A stretch of 64,000 bases of DNA from the NCBI GenBank assembly GCA_964414755.1, contig CAYPXH010000001.1, positions 1 through 64,000 of the forward strand, read 5' to 3'. Under the pieces are notes generated by a model. That model saw nothing but the letters and a program-made list of their open reading frames with translations, was not told the DNA's origin and did no database searches. The stretch comes from JAEUKQ01 sp964414755 (GTDB lineage Bacteria; Pseudomonadota; Alphaproteobacteria; JAEUKQ01). A program made the position numbers and the translations under genes. Shown here piece by piece: positions 36,530-45,659 of this stretch. The stretch's first letter is position 1. Every line of letters begins with the position of its first letter.

Positions 36530-37813
36530 CTACTTTGCCTTTTTAAATAGAACCAAACCCTTTAATAAATCGGTTGCACGTTGTAATTGATAATCAACAG
36601 GCGTTTGCTGAGACGTTGTATCTTGGGTATTGTTCTGATTAGGATTCGTTGGATCAGAATTTTGCCCATTTGGGTTGTTTAAGCTACCCCTAAGACTCGA
36701 CTCGCTATAGCTTTTATCGGCGCTAATAACCTCGATCTTTGCCTGTTCAACGACGATATCGGGTACAATTCCAATCTTTTGAATAGACCGTCCTGAGGGT
36801 GTATAGTAAAATTGTGTTGTAAAACGAATCGCTCCATAGCCAGCAATAGGTAGAATGGTTTGTACCGAACCTTTGCCAAAGCTTTTTACCCCCATCACGA
36901 CTGCCCGTTGTTGATCTTGCAGGGCACCAGCCACAATTTCTGATGCAGAAGCAGACCCCTGGTTAATTAACACAACAATTGGTAATCCCTCGCTTAAGTC
37001 GCCTGCTTTTGCATTAAACCTACTGTTATCACGGTTGTCGCGCCCTTTTATCGAAACAATTTCGCCTTTGTCCAAAAAAGCGTCGCTTACTAAGACAGCC
37101 TGATTCAAAAGACCGCCAGGGTTATTGCGTAGGTCAAGAACATAACCAATAAGCTGATTTTTACTTTCTTCTTTTAGCTTTTTGATAGCCTCAGTAAGGC
37201 CAGAAAAAGTATTTTCGGTAAATTCACTAATGCGAATATATCCGATATTCCCAGACTCAAGGCGATATCTAACGGTTTTTTGAATAATAGTTTCACGCGT
37301 TAGTTCCAAGTCAAAAGGTTGCTGTTGACCGCGTTTAACGGAAATTTTCACTTTTGTCCCAACCGGACCGCGCAGTTTGCCTACAGCCTGCTCAAGCGTT
37401 AATCCAAAAACCTGTTCACCATCAATGGTAACAATAAAATCGCCCGGCTGAATACCCGCGCGGAAAGCTGGCGTATCGTCAATTGGCGAGATTACCTTAA
37501 CCAACCCATCTTCAAGAGTAACCTGCATCCCCAGCCCAGCAAAGCCACGTACTTCATCATTCATGGCTTTAAATTCTTTTTCCGTAAGATAGCTGGAATG
37601 GGGGTCTAGAGACGATAGCATCCCCCGTAAAGCTGATTCGATGAGTTCTTGATCATTGACTTGCTCCACATATTGTGCCCGAATTTTTTCAAAAACCTGA
37701 CTAAACAACTCAAGTTGTTTATAAGTATCTGCGGGCTTTGTTTGGCCCCAACCATTCACAGCAATGCCGATGGACAGTAAGGCTGAAAGTCCCAGCAAAC
37801 GAATAAAGCGCAT
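36530..37813 (-). CDS. ctpA: S41-family C-terminal processing peptidase, copy 1
   Basis: 427 residues with a signal peptide (about 1-23). A PDZ domain (about 92-170) precedes the peptidase domain. The catalytic dyad is Ser289 in GSASASEI and Lys314 in SFGKGSVQ, with the expected spacing of 25. The protein ends in an Asn/Gln/Pro-rich linker (about 370-410) and a hydrophobic tail. CtpA trims or degrades periplasmic proteins at their C-termini. A second, diverged copy lies immediately upstream in the same orientation, which is unusual. The position next to rppH and envC is standard for alphaproteobacterial ctpA, so this is probably the original copy. Confidence 0.93.
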   Translation of the reverse strand: MRFIRLLGLSALLSIGIAVNGWGQTKPADTYKQLELFSQVFEKIRAQYVEQVNDQELIESALRGMLSSLDPHSSYLTEKEFKAMNDEVRGFAGLGMQVTLEDGLVKVISPIDDTPAFRAGIQPGDFIVTIDGEQVFGLTLEQAVGKLRGPVGTKVKISVKRGQQQPFDLELTRETIIQKTVRYRLESGNIGYIRISEFTENTFSGLTEAIKKLKEESKNQLIGYVLDLRNNPGGLLNQAVLVSDAFLDKGEIVSIKGRDNRDNSRFNAKAGDLSEGLPIVVLINQGSASASEIVAGALQDQQRAVVMGVKSFGKGSVQTILPIAGYGAIRFTTQFYYTPSGRSIQKIGIVPDIVVEQAKIEVISADKSYSESSLRGSLNNPNGQNSDPTNPNQNNTQDTTSQQTPVDYQLQRATDLLKGLVLFKKAK

Positions 37814-37977
37814 GATTTCTTCCTTCTCTCTTTTTCCAAAAGATCACAAAACTCAAATGCAAATCAATTACACAAACCAGAGTACGAATATAACACTACT
37901 AAGATCACTGAACCAAATATAACCAATTCATGATAAAAAGCAAACGGCATGCATGAATAGTTGATAAATTAAAGGGA

Positions 37978-39258
37978 TTATTTTTTGTTTATGGCGCTAT
38001 CGCGTACATAATATAAGCCACGCATTATTAAAATAGCTTCACGCAGCTGCATATCTGCTTTAGGTAGGTAAAGTGACTGAGGACGAGAATAGCCCTGATC
38101 GTTGGCTAAGGGGTTGTCCAAGTTGTTTTTATAGGTTTCTTCTGTATCTTGACGTGTACTTGGGTTAATGTGCAAAGTTCCTTGCTCGATGGTGATGTCA
38201 GGTATGATTCCGTTGCGTTGCCATGACCGCCCAGAAGGGCCATAGGCAAATTCTGTTGTCAGGCGAATTGTCCCATAAGAACTTAGCCTAAACTCGCGCC
38301 AAACCGTTGCTTTTCCATAAGTTCTTGTGCCTAATACTATTGCCCTTTTGTTTTCTTGCAAGGCGGCTGTTAGTATTTCTGCAGATGAAGCAGTTGAATG
38401 ATTAACAAGAATAATAATTGGGACATCATGAAGAATATCGCCAGGTTTTGCTTGATAACGCTCAATATAGTTTTTATTGGGTGATTCGATGGAAACAATC
38501 TCTCCTTGTTCCAGGACAGCATCGGCGATGTATATGGCTTCTTCAATCCAGCCACCAAGATTATTGCGCAAATCAAGAATAAGTCCCTGCATCCGAGAAC
38601 CAGATAATTGGTTTATTTTGGCTATTTGTTTCTGAAATTCTTGATATACGGCTTTTGATGTTGATCCGGTGAAAGTAGTAATAGCAATATAACCAATGTT
38701 ATTACCTAATATCCTTGAATAGGATGTTTTAAGGGGAATTTTTTGCCGGACCATTGTAATTCTTGATGGAGGGTAGAATGGAAGTTGATCTAGGCGCTTA
38801 ACTACTAAAACAACCCTTGTACCGATTTGCCCACGGATATAACGGCCAGCAGTATCAAGGTTAAATTCATTTAGTTGGTGATCGTTGACAGCTAAAATTT
38901 GATCACCAACCTTAAGATTGGCTTTAAAGGCAGGTGTTCCTTCAATAACGTCAACAATCTCAAGAACGTTATTTTCTTTAGTCGTAATGATACCGATGCC
39001 ACCAACATCATTTTTATCCGCCTGTTCTAGATTTTCGCTTGCACTAAAATAGCGGGAATGTGCGTCGAGGGCAGATACCATCTCGTGAATAGCTGCATCA
39101 ATAAGCTGTTGTGGATTTACTGGTTCGGCATAATGCTGCAGTATAAGGTCAAATGCCTGATTAAAAGCCGCCAGTCTTTGGTACGTCTCTTGTCGTTCTT
39201 GGGCTAAAGGTGTTTGTTGCCAGCAAACAATAAAAAACAAAATAAAAAACTTATTCAT
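37978..39258 (-). CDS. S41-family C-terminal processing peptidase, copy 2
   Basis: 426 residues from the ATG at 39258; the upstream extension inside envC has no ribosome site. A signal peptide (about 1-19) is followed by a PDZ domain and an S41 peptidase domain. The catalytic Ser (in STASSAEI) and Lys (in TYGKATV) are both kept, so it should be active. It is clearly paralogous to copy 1 (LDLRNN, GEIVSI, YGPSGRSWQRNGIIPDI) but well diverged, implying an old tandem duplication. The 164 bp between the copies hold nothing recognisable. The substrate may differ from that of copy 1; this is inference. Confidence 0.9.
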   Translation of the reverse strand: MNKFFILFFIVCWQQTPLAQERQETYQRLAAFNQAFDLILQHYAEPVNPQQLIDAAIHEMVSALDAHSRYFSASENLEQADKNDVGGIGIITTKENNVLEIVDVIEGTPAFKANLKVGDQILAVNDHQLNEFNLDTAGRYIRGQIGTRVVLVVKRLDQLPFYPPSRITMVRQKIPLKTSYSRILGNNIGYIAITTFTGSTSKAVYQEFQKQIAKINQLSGSRMQGLILDLRNNLGGWIEEAIYIADAVLEQGEIVSIESPNKNYIERYQAKPGDILHDVPIIILVNHSTASSAEILTAALQENKRAIVLGTRTYGKATVWREFRLSSYGTIRLTTEFAYGPSGRSWQRNGIIPDITIEQGTLHINPSTRQDTEETYKNNLDNPLANDQGYSRPQSLYLPKADMQLREAILIMRGLYYVRDSAINKK

Positions 39259-39268
39259 ATTATTAGCC

Positions 39269-40462
39269 TCATTGCTGCAAATTAAGCCAGGGCAGGGGAT
39301 CAATTGGTTGGTTTTGTTGCCGCAACTCAAGGTATAGTCTTGGTTTCTTTAATGCTGATGGCGGCATGGTTCCCAAAGGTTCTCCTGCTAAAAACCATTG
39401 ACCGATTTCGGCCTCAATTTTTCCAAAACCACCCAAGACGGTGTAGTAGCCACGCCCGTGTTCTAAAATAACAATCTCTCCGTAACTGCGAAAATTGCCT
39501 CGATATTTAACTTGTCCATCAAAAGGGGCTATAATCGGTGCACTTTTGTTGGTTTCAATAAAAATTCCCCTGAGAATTTCACCTGTTTCATAGGTTCTAT
39601 TATAAAAACCAACAATTGTACCTTGTACTGGCGGTTTAATAGTTCCTGGACGTGTTGGAAAATTCTGAAAATCTTTTGGTCGTTCTAGGCGAACAGTAAG
39701 CTGGTTATTAGAGGTACTTGTTGGTGTTGTATTGGGTTGTGTGACAGGTATGTCGATGCTAACTGTAAGGTCAGGGGCTGGAGGTAGTTCACTGAATTTA
39801 ACTAACAACTCGCGTAGATCGCGTGCATCCTGGGTTATCTGGTTAATGCGATTAAGAAAATTCTGTCGTTCGGTTGAAGATAAGTTAGTCCATTGCTGAC
39901 GTTGCTTTAAAAGCAGCGCTAACTTTTGTTCTATACTGTTAAAGCGCTCTGCCGAGCGACTAAATTGCAGCCGGCGTTCAGCAATATTAGACCGAATCTG
40001 ATTGAGGTCAGCCAGTTCGGCTTGAAGTTTCTGACTGCGCTGATGCAGTTGCTGAATTGTAGCTTCAACCAGAATCGCCGTACGAATTGTATCTACAACA
40101 GATGGCTGACTAAAAGCCAAAGCTTCTGGTGGGGATGAAGAAAGGCGAATAAGGATTAATAGTAATTCACTAATATCTTGCTGCTGATTTGCTAAGGCAG
40201 TAATTTTCTCTGCCTCACTTTGTTCCAGTTGGGTTAACTGGTTTTCAAGCTTATTTAAAATATCTTGCTGCTGCTGAGCTTCTTCAGAAATACCAATCAA
40301 TTCCTGACGAATTTTTTCAATTTCTTGTAATGTAGCGCTTGTTGTATCTTGGGATACAGACTTGCTTATAAGGGCTAAAAATAAACCTGTAAAAAAGAAT
40401 GCCAATACGGCCGTAGCAGTTAAAAATCTTGGTTTTATTATATTGCGGGTGGTAGCTAACAT
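39269..40462 (-). CDS. envC: EnvC-like murein hydrolase activator
   Basis: 397 residues from the ATG at 40462. An N-terminal membrane/signal segment (about 13-35) leads into two long coiled coils (about 40-210, rich in Gln, Glu, Leu), a Pro/Thr linker, and a C-terminal LytM (M23) domain (about 280-395). The zinc ligands of active M23 peptidases are missing: the HxxxD position reads RGIFIET and the HxH position YLELRQ. This is the degenerate LytM of EnvC-type proteins, which activate amidases at the division site rather than cut peptidoglycan. It stands between gpmI and ctpA as in other alphaproteobacteria. Confidence 0.9.
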   Translation of the reverse strand: MLATTRNIIKPRFLTATAVLAFFFTGLFLALISKSVSQDTTSATLQEIEKIRQELIGISEEAQQQQDILNKLENQLTQLEQSEAEKITALANQQQDISELLLILIRLSSSPPEALAFSQPSVVDTIRTAILVEATIQQLHQRSQKLQAELADLNQIRSNIAERRLQFSRSAERFNSIEQKLALLLKQRQQWTNLSSTERQNFLNRINQITQDARDLRELLVKFSELPPAPDLTVSIDIPVTQPNTTPTSTSNNQLTVRLERPKDFQNFPTRPGTIKPPVQGTIVGFYNRTYETGEILRGIFIETNKSAPIIAPFDGQVKYRGNFRSYGEIVILEHGRGYYTVLGGFGKIEAEIGQWFLAGEPLGTMPPSALKKPRLYLELRQQNQPIDPLPWLNLQQ

Positions 40463-40509
40463 ATTAACCAAAACGATGAAGCCTATCTAAAAGTTATTTT
40501 TAATCTGGT

Positions 40510-42078
40510 TTATGCGTTAATAAGCGAACGACCCCGCATTTCTGTTGGTTGCGGCAGTCCTAATAATTGTAAAATAGTGGGTGCCACATCAGCCAACGAT
40601 CCGTGGTGTAGTTTTAAACCAATTTGGCTGTGTAGTAAAATAACCGGAACCGGGTTTAAGGTATGAGCAGTATGGTTTTGACCTGTTGATGGATCGGTCA
40701 TCATTTCTGCATTGCCATGATCAGCGGTGATCAGCATGGCACCATTCAATTGCTCGATTATCGATTTTAGACGTCCTAAACAACGGTCAACGGCTTCAAC
40801 CGCCGCAATAGCAGCTGTCAGGTTGCCAGAATGACCCACCATGTCAGTATTGGCGTAGTTAACCACCAAAAAGTCAAATTTTCCAGTTTCTAGGGCGGCT
40901 ACTAACTTATCTGTTACTTCATAAGCAGACATTTCTGGTTTTAAATCATAAGTCGCAACCTTGGGGGATGGAATCAAGATACGTTCTTCGCCAGGGAATA
41001 GTTTCTCTTCGCCACCATTAAAAAAGAAAGTAACATGAGGATATTTTTCCGTCTCAGCAATACGCAACTGTCTTAACCCGGCTTTTGATACGACCTCGCC
41101 TAAAGTATTGTGCAACGGATCACTGGGGAAAAGACATGGCATCAATGCCGATAAATCCACTGAATATTCGGTCATTCCCAAAGCAGCAGAAAAGGAAATG
41201 CGACGGGAGCGATTGAATGAATTGAAGGAAGGATCTAACAAAGCCAATAAAATTTGACGTACACGATCGGCACGGAAGTTACCCATCAAAATGCCGTCCC
41301 CATCTTTCATGCCCTGATAACCTGATAGCACAGTTGGTTTAACAAACTCGTCACTTTCACCGCGTTGGTATGCTATTTTAACAGCTGTAAGCCAGTGATC
41401 TGCTTTTTGTCCGCTGGCGTTGACCAAACACTCATAGGCAAGACTAATTCGGTCCCAACGGTTGTCGCGGTCCATTGCATAATAGCGTCCGCCTAATGTG
41501 GCCAAGCGAAAATTTTTTAATGTATTGGTTTGTTGAACAAAGCTTTGCAGGAAATCTTCGGCACTTTTAGGTGGGGTGTCGCGGCCATCAAGAAAAGCAT
41601 GAAACATAATGGGAATGCCTGCCTGACTTATTATTGTTGCCAGAGCGACTAAATGACGTTGGTGTGCATGAACACCTCCTGGTGACAATAAGCCCATTAA
41701 ATGACACGTACCCCCAGTTGATCGTAAGCGCTCAATGAAGGTTCCTAAGGTGGGGTTGCGTGTAATCGATGCGTCATCAACGGCCATGTCAATGCGTGGC
41801 AAATCCTGCATGACAACACGCCCAGCACCCATATTCATGTGACCAACTTCTGAATTACCCATCTGGCCTTGTGGAAGACCAACATGTAATTCTGATGCTT
41901 CAAGTAGGGCGTGGGGGTATTGTTTTAATAACGCGTGCCAATTCGGTGCCCTAGCCATGAGAACAGCATTGTCTGCAATTTCTTCACGGTGTCCCCATCC
42001 ATCAAGAACACATAAAACAACTGGCCGACGTTTGAGTGAAATATTTTTAGGTATAGCCGAAAGTTGGGTTTTTTGCAT
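40510..42078 (-). CDS. gpmI: Phosphoglycerate mutase, cofactor-independent
   Basis: 522 residues, full length. The alkaline-phosphatase-like metal site includes VLDGWGHRE at the N-terminus and the catalytic Ser in QMGNSEVGHMNMGAGR. HLMGLLSPGGVHAH, FLDGRDTPPKS, NFRADRVRQI, NYANTDMVGHSG, ITADHGNAEMM and NHTAHTLNPVP follow in order. It interconverts 3- and 2-phosphoglycerate in glycolysis with two Mn2+. The gene lies 47 bp upstream of envC. Confidence 0.95.
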   Translation of the reverse strand: MQKTQLSAIPKNISLKRRPVVLCVLDGWGHREEIADNAVLMARAPNWHALLKQYPHALLEASELHVGLPQGQMGNSEVGHMNMGAGRVVMQDLPRIDMAVDDASITRNPTLGTFIERLRSTGGTCHLMGLLSPGGVHAHQRHLVALATIISQAGIPIMFHAFLDGRDTPPKSAEDFLQSFVQQTNTLKNFRLATLGGRYYAMDRDNRWDRISLAYECLVNASGQKADHWLTAVKIAYQRGESDEFVKPTVLSGYQGMKDGDGILMGNFRADRVRQILLALLDPSFNSFNRSRRISFSAALGMTEYSVDLSALMPCLFPSDPLHNTLGEVVSKAGLRQLRIAETEKYPHVTFFFNGGEEKLFPGEERILIPSPKVATYDLKPEMSAYEVTDKLVAALETGKFDFLVVNYANTDMVGHSGNLTAAIAAVEAVDRCLGRLKSIIEQLNGAMLITADHGNAEMMTDPSTGQNHTAHTLNPVPVILLHSQIGLKLHHGSLADVAPTILQLLGLPQPTEMRGRSLINA

Positions 42079-42160
42079 GGGTCATATATTCTATTTTAGT
42101 TTTAAATGATTACTGGTTTATGTATAGCAGAATTAACCAAGGAAGGCTATAAGACAAATG

Positions 42161-42634
42161 TTATCCGCCACGATGATAAGGATGTCCGATAAGGATTTGT
42201 TGCGCCCTGTACAGCTGTTCCATCAGCATTCCCAAAATTAATAAATGTGGCCATGTTGCTTTGCCAAAGGCCAAAGTTTGTTTTGAACTTGTAACAAGAT
42301 CGGCACGCAAGCCATGATCGCCACCTATAAGAAAAGCTGGTATTTGGCTGCGATTAAAGCATTGTTGTATCAGGGTTGCCAGTTCGGTGCTGGTTAATTG
42401 TTGGCCACGTTCGTCAAGGGCAATACGGTAAAAAGAATTATTTTTGGCCAGTGCCTTCAACAATTTTTCTGCTTGATTTTGTTGTACTTGTTGTGGCGTT
42501 AGAAAACTAGATGCTTTGTCATCAAGCTGGTGCAGCATAACGTTCCACTGTAATCTGTCTTGAAAATGTTCATAAAGAGTTTTTTCTGGCCCTTTTTTCC
42601 AGCGCCCTACACTAAAAATATGAATTTGTGACAT
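42161..42634 (-). CDS. rlmH: 23S rRNA (pseudouridine-1915-N3)-methyltransferase RlmH
   Basis: 157 residues from the ATG at 42634; the longer frame to 42706 adds hydrophobic residues that RlmH lacks. The SPOUT fold is evident: IHIFSVGRWKKGPE at the N-terminus, ALDERGQQLTS, FLIGGDHGL, LTFGKATWPH-like LAFGKATWPHLL, and a C-terminal PYHRGG. It methylates pseudouridine 1915 of 23S rRNA. In alphaproteobacteria it normally follows rsfS; here rsfS is not adjacent and a frameshifted gene precedes it. Confidence 0.92.
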   Translation of the reverse strand: MSQIHIFSVGRWKKGPEKTLYEHFQDRLQWNVMLHQLDDKASSFLTPQQVQQNQAEKLLKALAKNNSFYRIALDERGQQLTSTELATLIQQCFNRSQIPAFLIGGDHGLRADLVTSSKQTLAFGKATWPHLLILGMLMEQLYRAQQILIGHPYHRGG

Positions 42635-42728
42635 AATATATAGCCAACAGAATATTAACCAAGCAGCATGATGCGTAAACATAACACACATTATTTGGCG
42701 AACCAAGTATATTTCAATGGTATAAGGG

Positions 42729-43095
42729 TTACTGGCATAAAGAGATTATTTCATGGCGTAAGAATGAACAATCATTCTGACATTCAAAAGTGCGATTGAT
42801 TGCAATAATTTGCCAAACTCCGTCGATCTTTTTGAAATCAATCAAACGTTGTTCTCCGCTGATGGAATCATCGAGAAAACCATCATGTCTCATCACTAGT
42901 CTTATCACAAGCGGGTCAAGACCTGGATATGGTAGCATTTGTACAGTAAATATAGGGTAACCTTGCAATCTTTCTGGTTGCCATATATCCTTTATAAATT
43001 ATCTGGTTATACAAAGTTGGATCTTCGCTTTCAGCAAAGGATGTAGCCGATAGTAATGGCAACAGCAGAATAACAGCCAGTATGGTATGATACAT
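42729..43095 (-). pseudogene. Frameshifted small secreted protein gene
   Basis: The upstream part (start 43095) encodes a signal peptide ending near TSFA and about 15 mature residues, up to LYNQIIYK. The downstream part continues in the next frame from DIWQPERLQGYP through VQMLPYPGLDPL, RHDGFLDDS, GVWQIIAINRTFEC to the stop at 42729. Joining the frames at the AAAGG near 42989-42993, by dropping one base, gives one continuous protein of about 120 residues. The C-terminal pattern (Arg-His-Asp-Gly, Asp-Asp-Ser, Trp-x-Ile, Cys) recalls a small periplasmic protein seen in alphaproteobacteria, from memory only. Either a real frameshift or a one-base sequencing error. Confidence 0.65.
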
Positions 43096-43121
43096 CACAT
43101 ATTTCCTAGTCTGCACGCAAG

Positions 43122-43171
43122 CCAGCAGCCTTAAGGATCATGAGTTGGGGGAATAAGGCTGCTGGTTTTTT
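43122..43171 (+). terminator. Perfect 12-bp stem with T6 tail
   Basis: CCAGCAGCCTTA (43122-43133) pairs perfectly with TAAGGCTGCTGG (43154-43165); a 20-nt loop separates them and TTTTTT follows (43166-43171). In form it is a strong plus-strand intrinsic terminator. It lies in the gap between two divergent genes, 134 bp ahead of mtaB, where no plus-strand gene ends. It may end an unseen small transcript or act as a leader attenuator. Confidence 0.8.
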
Positions 43172-43305
43172 AAACGAACATCATAATTGTGGCAAAATTA
43201 TGGCTGGGTATTTTTATCCTATTGCTTATAAGCAATTGAGCACAAAAAACTTAACTTTCTTGAAAATTCCCTTTATAGATAAGGATATGAAGAAAGGGGT
43301 TTTCA

Positions 43306-44595
43306 GTGTCTATACCTAAAATAGTTACCTTTGGCTGTCGGCTTAATAGCTATGAATCCGAGGTTATGCGCAAGCATTTACAGGATATGCAAGCTAAAGA
43401 CGTGATAATTGTTAATAGCTGCGCAGTTACTGGTGAGGCCGAACGTCAGGTTAAGCAAAGTATTCGTAAATTAAGACGCGACCATCCAACCTCGAAAATA
43501 TTGGTTACCGGATGTGCGGCACAATTAAACCCAGATGATTATTCTCGGATGTCTGAAGTAAATGCTGTTTTTGGTAACCGCGAAAAACTTGATCCCCTAC
43601 AGTTGGCGACTGTTTTAAATGTAGATACAGTGGCCGTGCGTGAAAAACCCATCGTAAATGTGCAAGATATTATGCAAGTACGAGAGACGGCGCATCATTT
43701 AATTAGCGGTGTTGACCAACGCAGCCGTGCTTTTGTTCAGATTCAACAAGGGTGTGACCATCGGTGTACTTTTTGTATTATACCCTATGCCCGCGGTAAC
43801 AGTCGCAGCACGTCACCACAGCAAATTATTCAACAAATTCAACATCTGGTTGATGCGCATGTTGCTGAAATTGTCTTAACAGGTGTAGACATAACCTCAT
43901 ATGGGCAAGATTTTTCACAACCAATAACCTTAGGCAAGCTTACGGCTGATATTTTAAATCAAGTACCCAAATTACCAAGATTAAGATTATCATCAATTGA
44001 TCCAATTGAAATAGATCCTTTGTTATGGGAGGTTATTGGCAGTGAGCAGCGCTTAATGCCTCATCTTCATTTAAGCCTCCAAGCTGGTGATGATATGATT
44101 CTTAAACGGATGAAAAGACGCCATAGTTCGGCTCAAGCTGTTCAGTTATGTCAACGGTTACATCAACACCGTCCGGATATTGCTTTGGGTGCTGATTTAA
44201 TAGCTGGTTTTCCTACAGAAACAGAAGACATGTTCCAAAATAGTTTAAGACATGTTCAAGATTGTCATATTAGCTTTGTGCATGTTTTTCCCTATTCACC
44301 CCGAGCAGGGACACCAGCGGCTAAAATGCCCCAATTACCTGTCGAGATTCGTCGTGAACGAGCAAATTTGTTGCGTCAACTTGGTGATAGGCAGCGGCAA
44401 AACTTTTTTGCCAGACAGCTTGGTAAAATACAAAAAGTGCTTATTGAAAAACAGGCAGAAGATTATTCGATAGGACACAGTCAGCATTTTGCTTCTGTAC
44501 GTGTGCCGCAGGCAATTGAACCTGGGCATATTGTACAGGTGGTTGCAACGGCACTTCAAGGCGATTACATCATTGCAGACAGATTAGCAGGGTAA
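43306..44595 (+). CDS. mtaB: tRNA t6A37 methylthiotransferase MtaB
   Basis: 429 residues starting with GTG at 43306, with AAAGGGG about 5 nt upstream. Domains in order: an MTTase N-terminal domain with three cluster cysteines (FGCRLNS, NSCAVTGEAE, TGCAAQ), a radical SAM domain with the CxxxCxxC in GCDHRCTFCIIPYARG, and a C-terminal TRAM domain. It adds a methylthio group to t6A at tRNA position 37. The absence of MiaB- or RimO-specific features and the position beside ftsY support MtaB. ftsY starts 5 bp after the stop. Confidence 0.93.
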   Translation: MSIPKIVTFGCRLNSYESEVMRKHLQDMQAKDVIIVNSCAVTGEAERQVKQSIRKLRRDHPTSKILVTGCAAQLNPDDYSRMSEVNAVFGNREKLDPLQLATVLNVDTVAVREKPIVNVQDIMQVRETAHHLISGVDQRSRAFVQIQQGCDHRCTFCIIPYARGNSRSTSPQQIIQQIQHLVDAHVAEIVLTGVDITSYGQDFSQPITLGKLTADILNQVPKLPRLRLSSIDPIEIDPLLWEVIGSEQRLMPHLHLSLQAGDDMILKRMKRRHSSAQAVQLCQRLHQHRPDIALGADLIAGFPTETEDMFQNSLRHVQDCHISFVHVFPYSPRAGTPAAKMPQLPVEIRRERANLLRQLGDRQRQNFFARQLGKIQKVLIEKQAEDYSIGHSQHFASVRVPQAIEPGHIVQVVATALQGDYIIADRLAG

Positions 44596-44600
44596 AATAT

Positions 44601-45569
44601 ATGACCAAGGATACGGAAAAACAAATTGGTAAAAGACCGGGTTGGTTTCGTCGTCTTGGGATGGGATTAAGGCGAACATCACGTCGTCTTGTTGACGGCA
44701 TTTCAGGTGTTTTTACGGGTAGAAAGCCACTTAATGTAGCAACATTGCAAGAAATTGAAGATGCCTTAATTGCTGCTGATTTAGGACCACAGCTGGCAGC
44801 TCGTTTAGTGGCTGAACTTGAACGTTATAAATTCAATAAAGATGTTGATAGCATAGAGGTGCGCAGCTTTCTGGCCGATCAGATTACCAAAATTCTTGAA
44901 CCTCTTGCTCAACCACTTCCGGAACTTAAGTCAGGGATTAATTGTTGGTTAGTTGTTGGTGTTAATGGCAGTGGTAAAACAACAACAATCGGTAAATTAG
45001 CTGCCCAGTTACGCGGTGATAAGAAAAAAGTTTTTATCGCGGCGGGCGATACTTTTCGCGCAGCAGCGATTGAGCAGCTAACAATTTGGGGGGAACGAGC
45101 ACAGGTGCCGGTTATAAAACCGGCTGGAAGCAACGCCGATGCCGCAGGGTTTGCTTTCGAGGCTTTAACTAAGGCAAAAGCCCAAGAGCGTGATATTTTG
45201 CTTATCGATACAGCCGGTCGTTTGCATAACAAAGCCGATTTGATGGCCGAATTGCAAAAAATTGTGCGTGTCCTAAAAAAAGTGGAACCCCAAGCCCCAC
45301 ACCAAACTTTGTTGGTATTGGATGCAACAATAGGACAAAATGCCATTAATCAGGTTGAAACATTCCAACAAATTATTCCGCTAACGGGATTAATCGTTAC
45401 TAAGCTTGATGGTTCGGCAAAAGGCGGGGTTGTAGTGGCGTTGGCCGAAAAATTTCATTTGCCAATTTATGCTGTTGGGGTTGGTGAAGCGATCGAAGAC
45501 CTGCAACCATTTTCGGCCCAAGATTTCGCATCTGCCCTAATGGGGTTGGATGAAGCGGCAGATACTTAG
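44601..45569 (+). CDS. ftsY: Signal recognition particle receptor FtsY
   Basis: 322 residues. A short basic N-terminal region (about 1-45) is followed by the N and G domains. The GTPase motifs are GVNGSGKTTTIGKLA (G1), AGDTFRAAAIEQL (G2-insertion box), LIDTAGRLHNKADLM (G3) and TKLDGSAKGGV (G4). FtsY docks ribosome-SRP complexes at the membrane. It lacks the long acidic A domain of E. coli FtsY, as usual for alphaproteobacteria. Followed by a strong terminator. Confidence 0.95.
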   Translation: MTKDTEKQIGKRPGWFRRLGMGLRRTSRRLVDGISGVFTGRKPLNVATLQEIEDALIAADLGPQLAARLVAELERYKFNKDVDSIEVRSFLADQITKILEPLAQPLPELKSGINCWLVVGVNGSGKTTTIGKLAAQLRGDKKKVFIAAGDTFRAAAIEQLTIWGERAQVPVIKPAGSNADAAGFAFEALTKAKAQERDILLIDTAGRLHNKADLMAELQKIVRVLKKVEPQAPHQTLLVLDATIGQNAINQVETFQQIIPLTGLIVTKLDGSAKGGVVVALAEKFHLPIYAVGVGEAIEDLQPFSAQDFASALMGLDEAADT

Positions 45570-45607
45570 AAAAAATACAATAAAGCAAACTGATAATTCG
45601 TAAAAAC

Positions 45608-45637
45608 AAAAAGCCTGCTCTAAAAAGCAGGCTTTTT
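45608..45637. terminator. Bidirectional intrinsic terminator
   Basis: AAAAAGCCTGC (45608-45618) pairs with GCAGGCTTTTT (45627-45637) over an 8-nt loop. The A- and T-runs make it work in both directions, between the convergent ftsY and the membrane-protein gene ending at 45660. Confidence 0.92.
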
Positions 45638-45659
45638 AATGCGGTTCATCCTCAACTTG

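Noticed and set aside
42916..43116. Two separate small genes (42729-42968 and 42916-43116)
   Set aside because: One has a signal peptide without a body, the other a body without a start; together they are one frameshifted gene.
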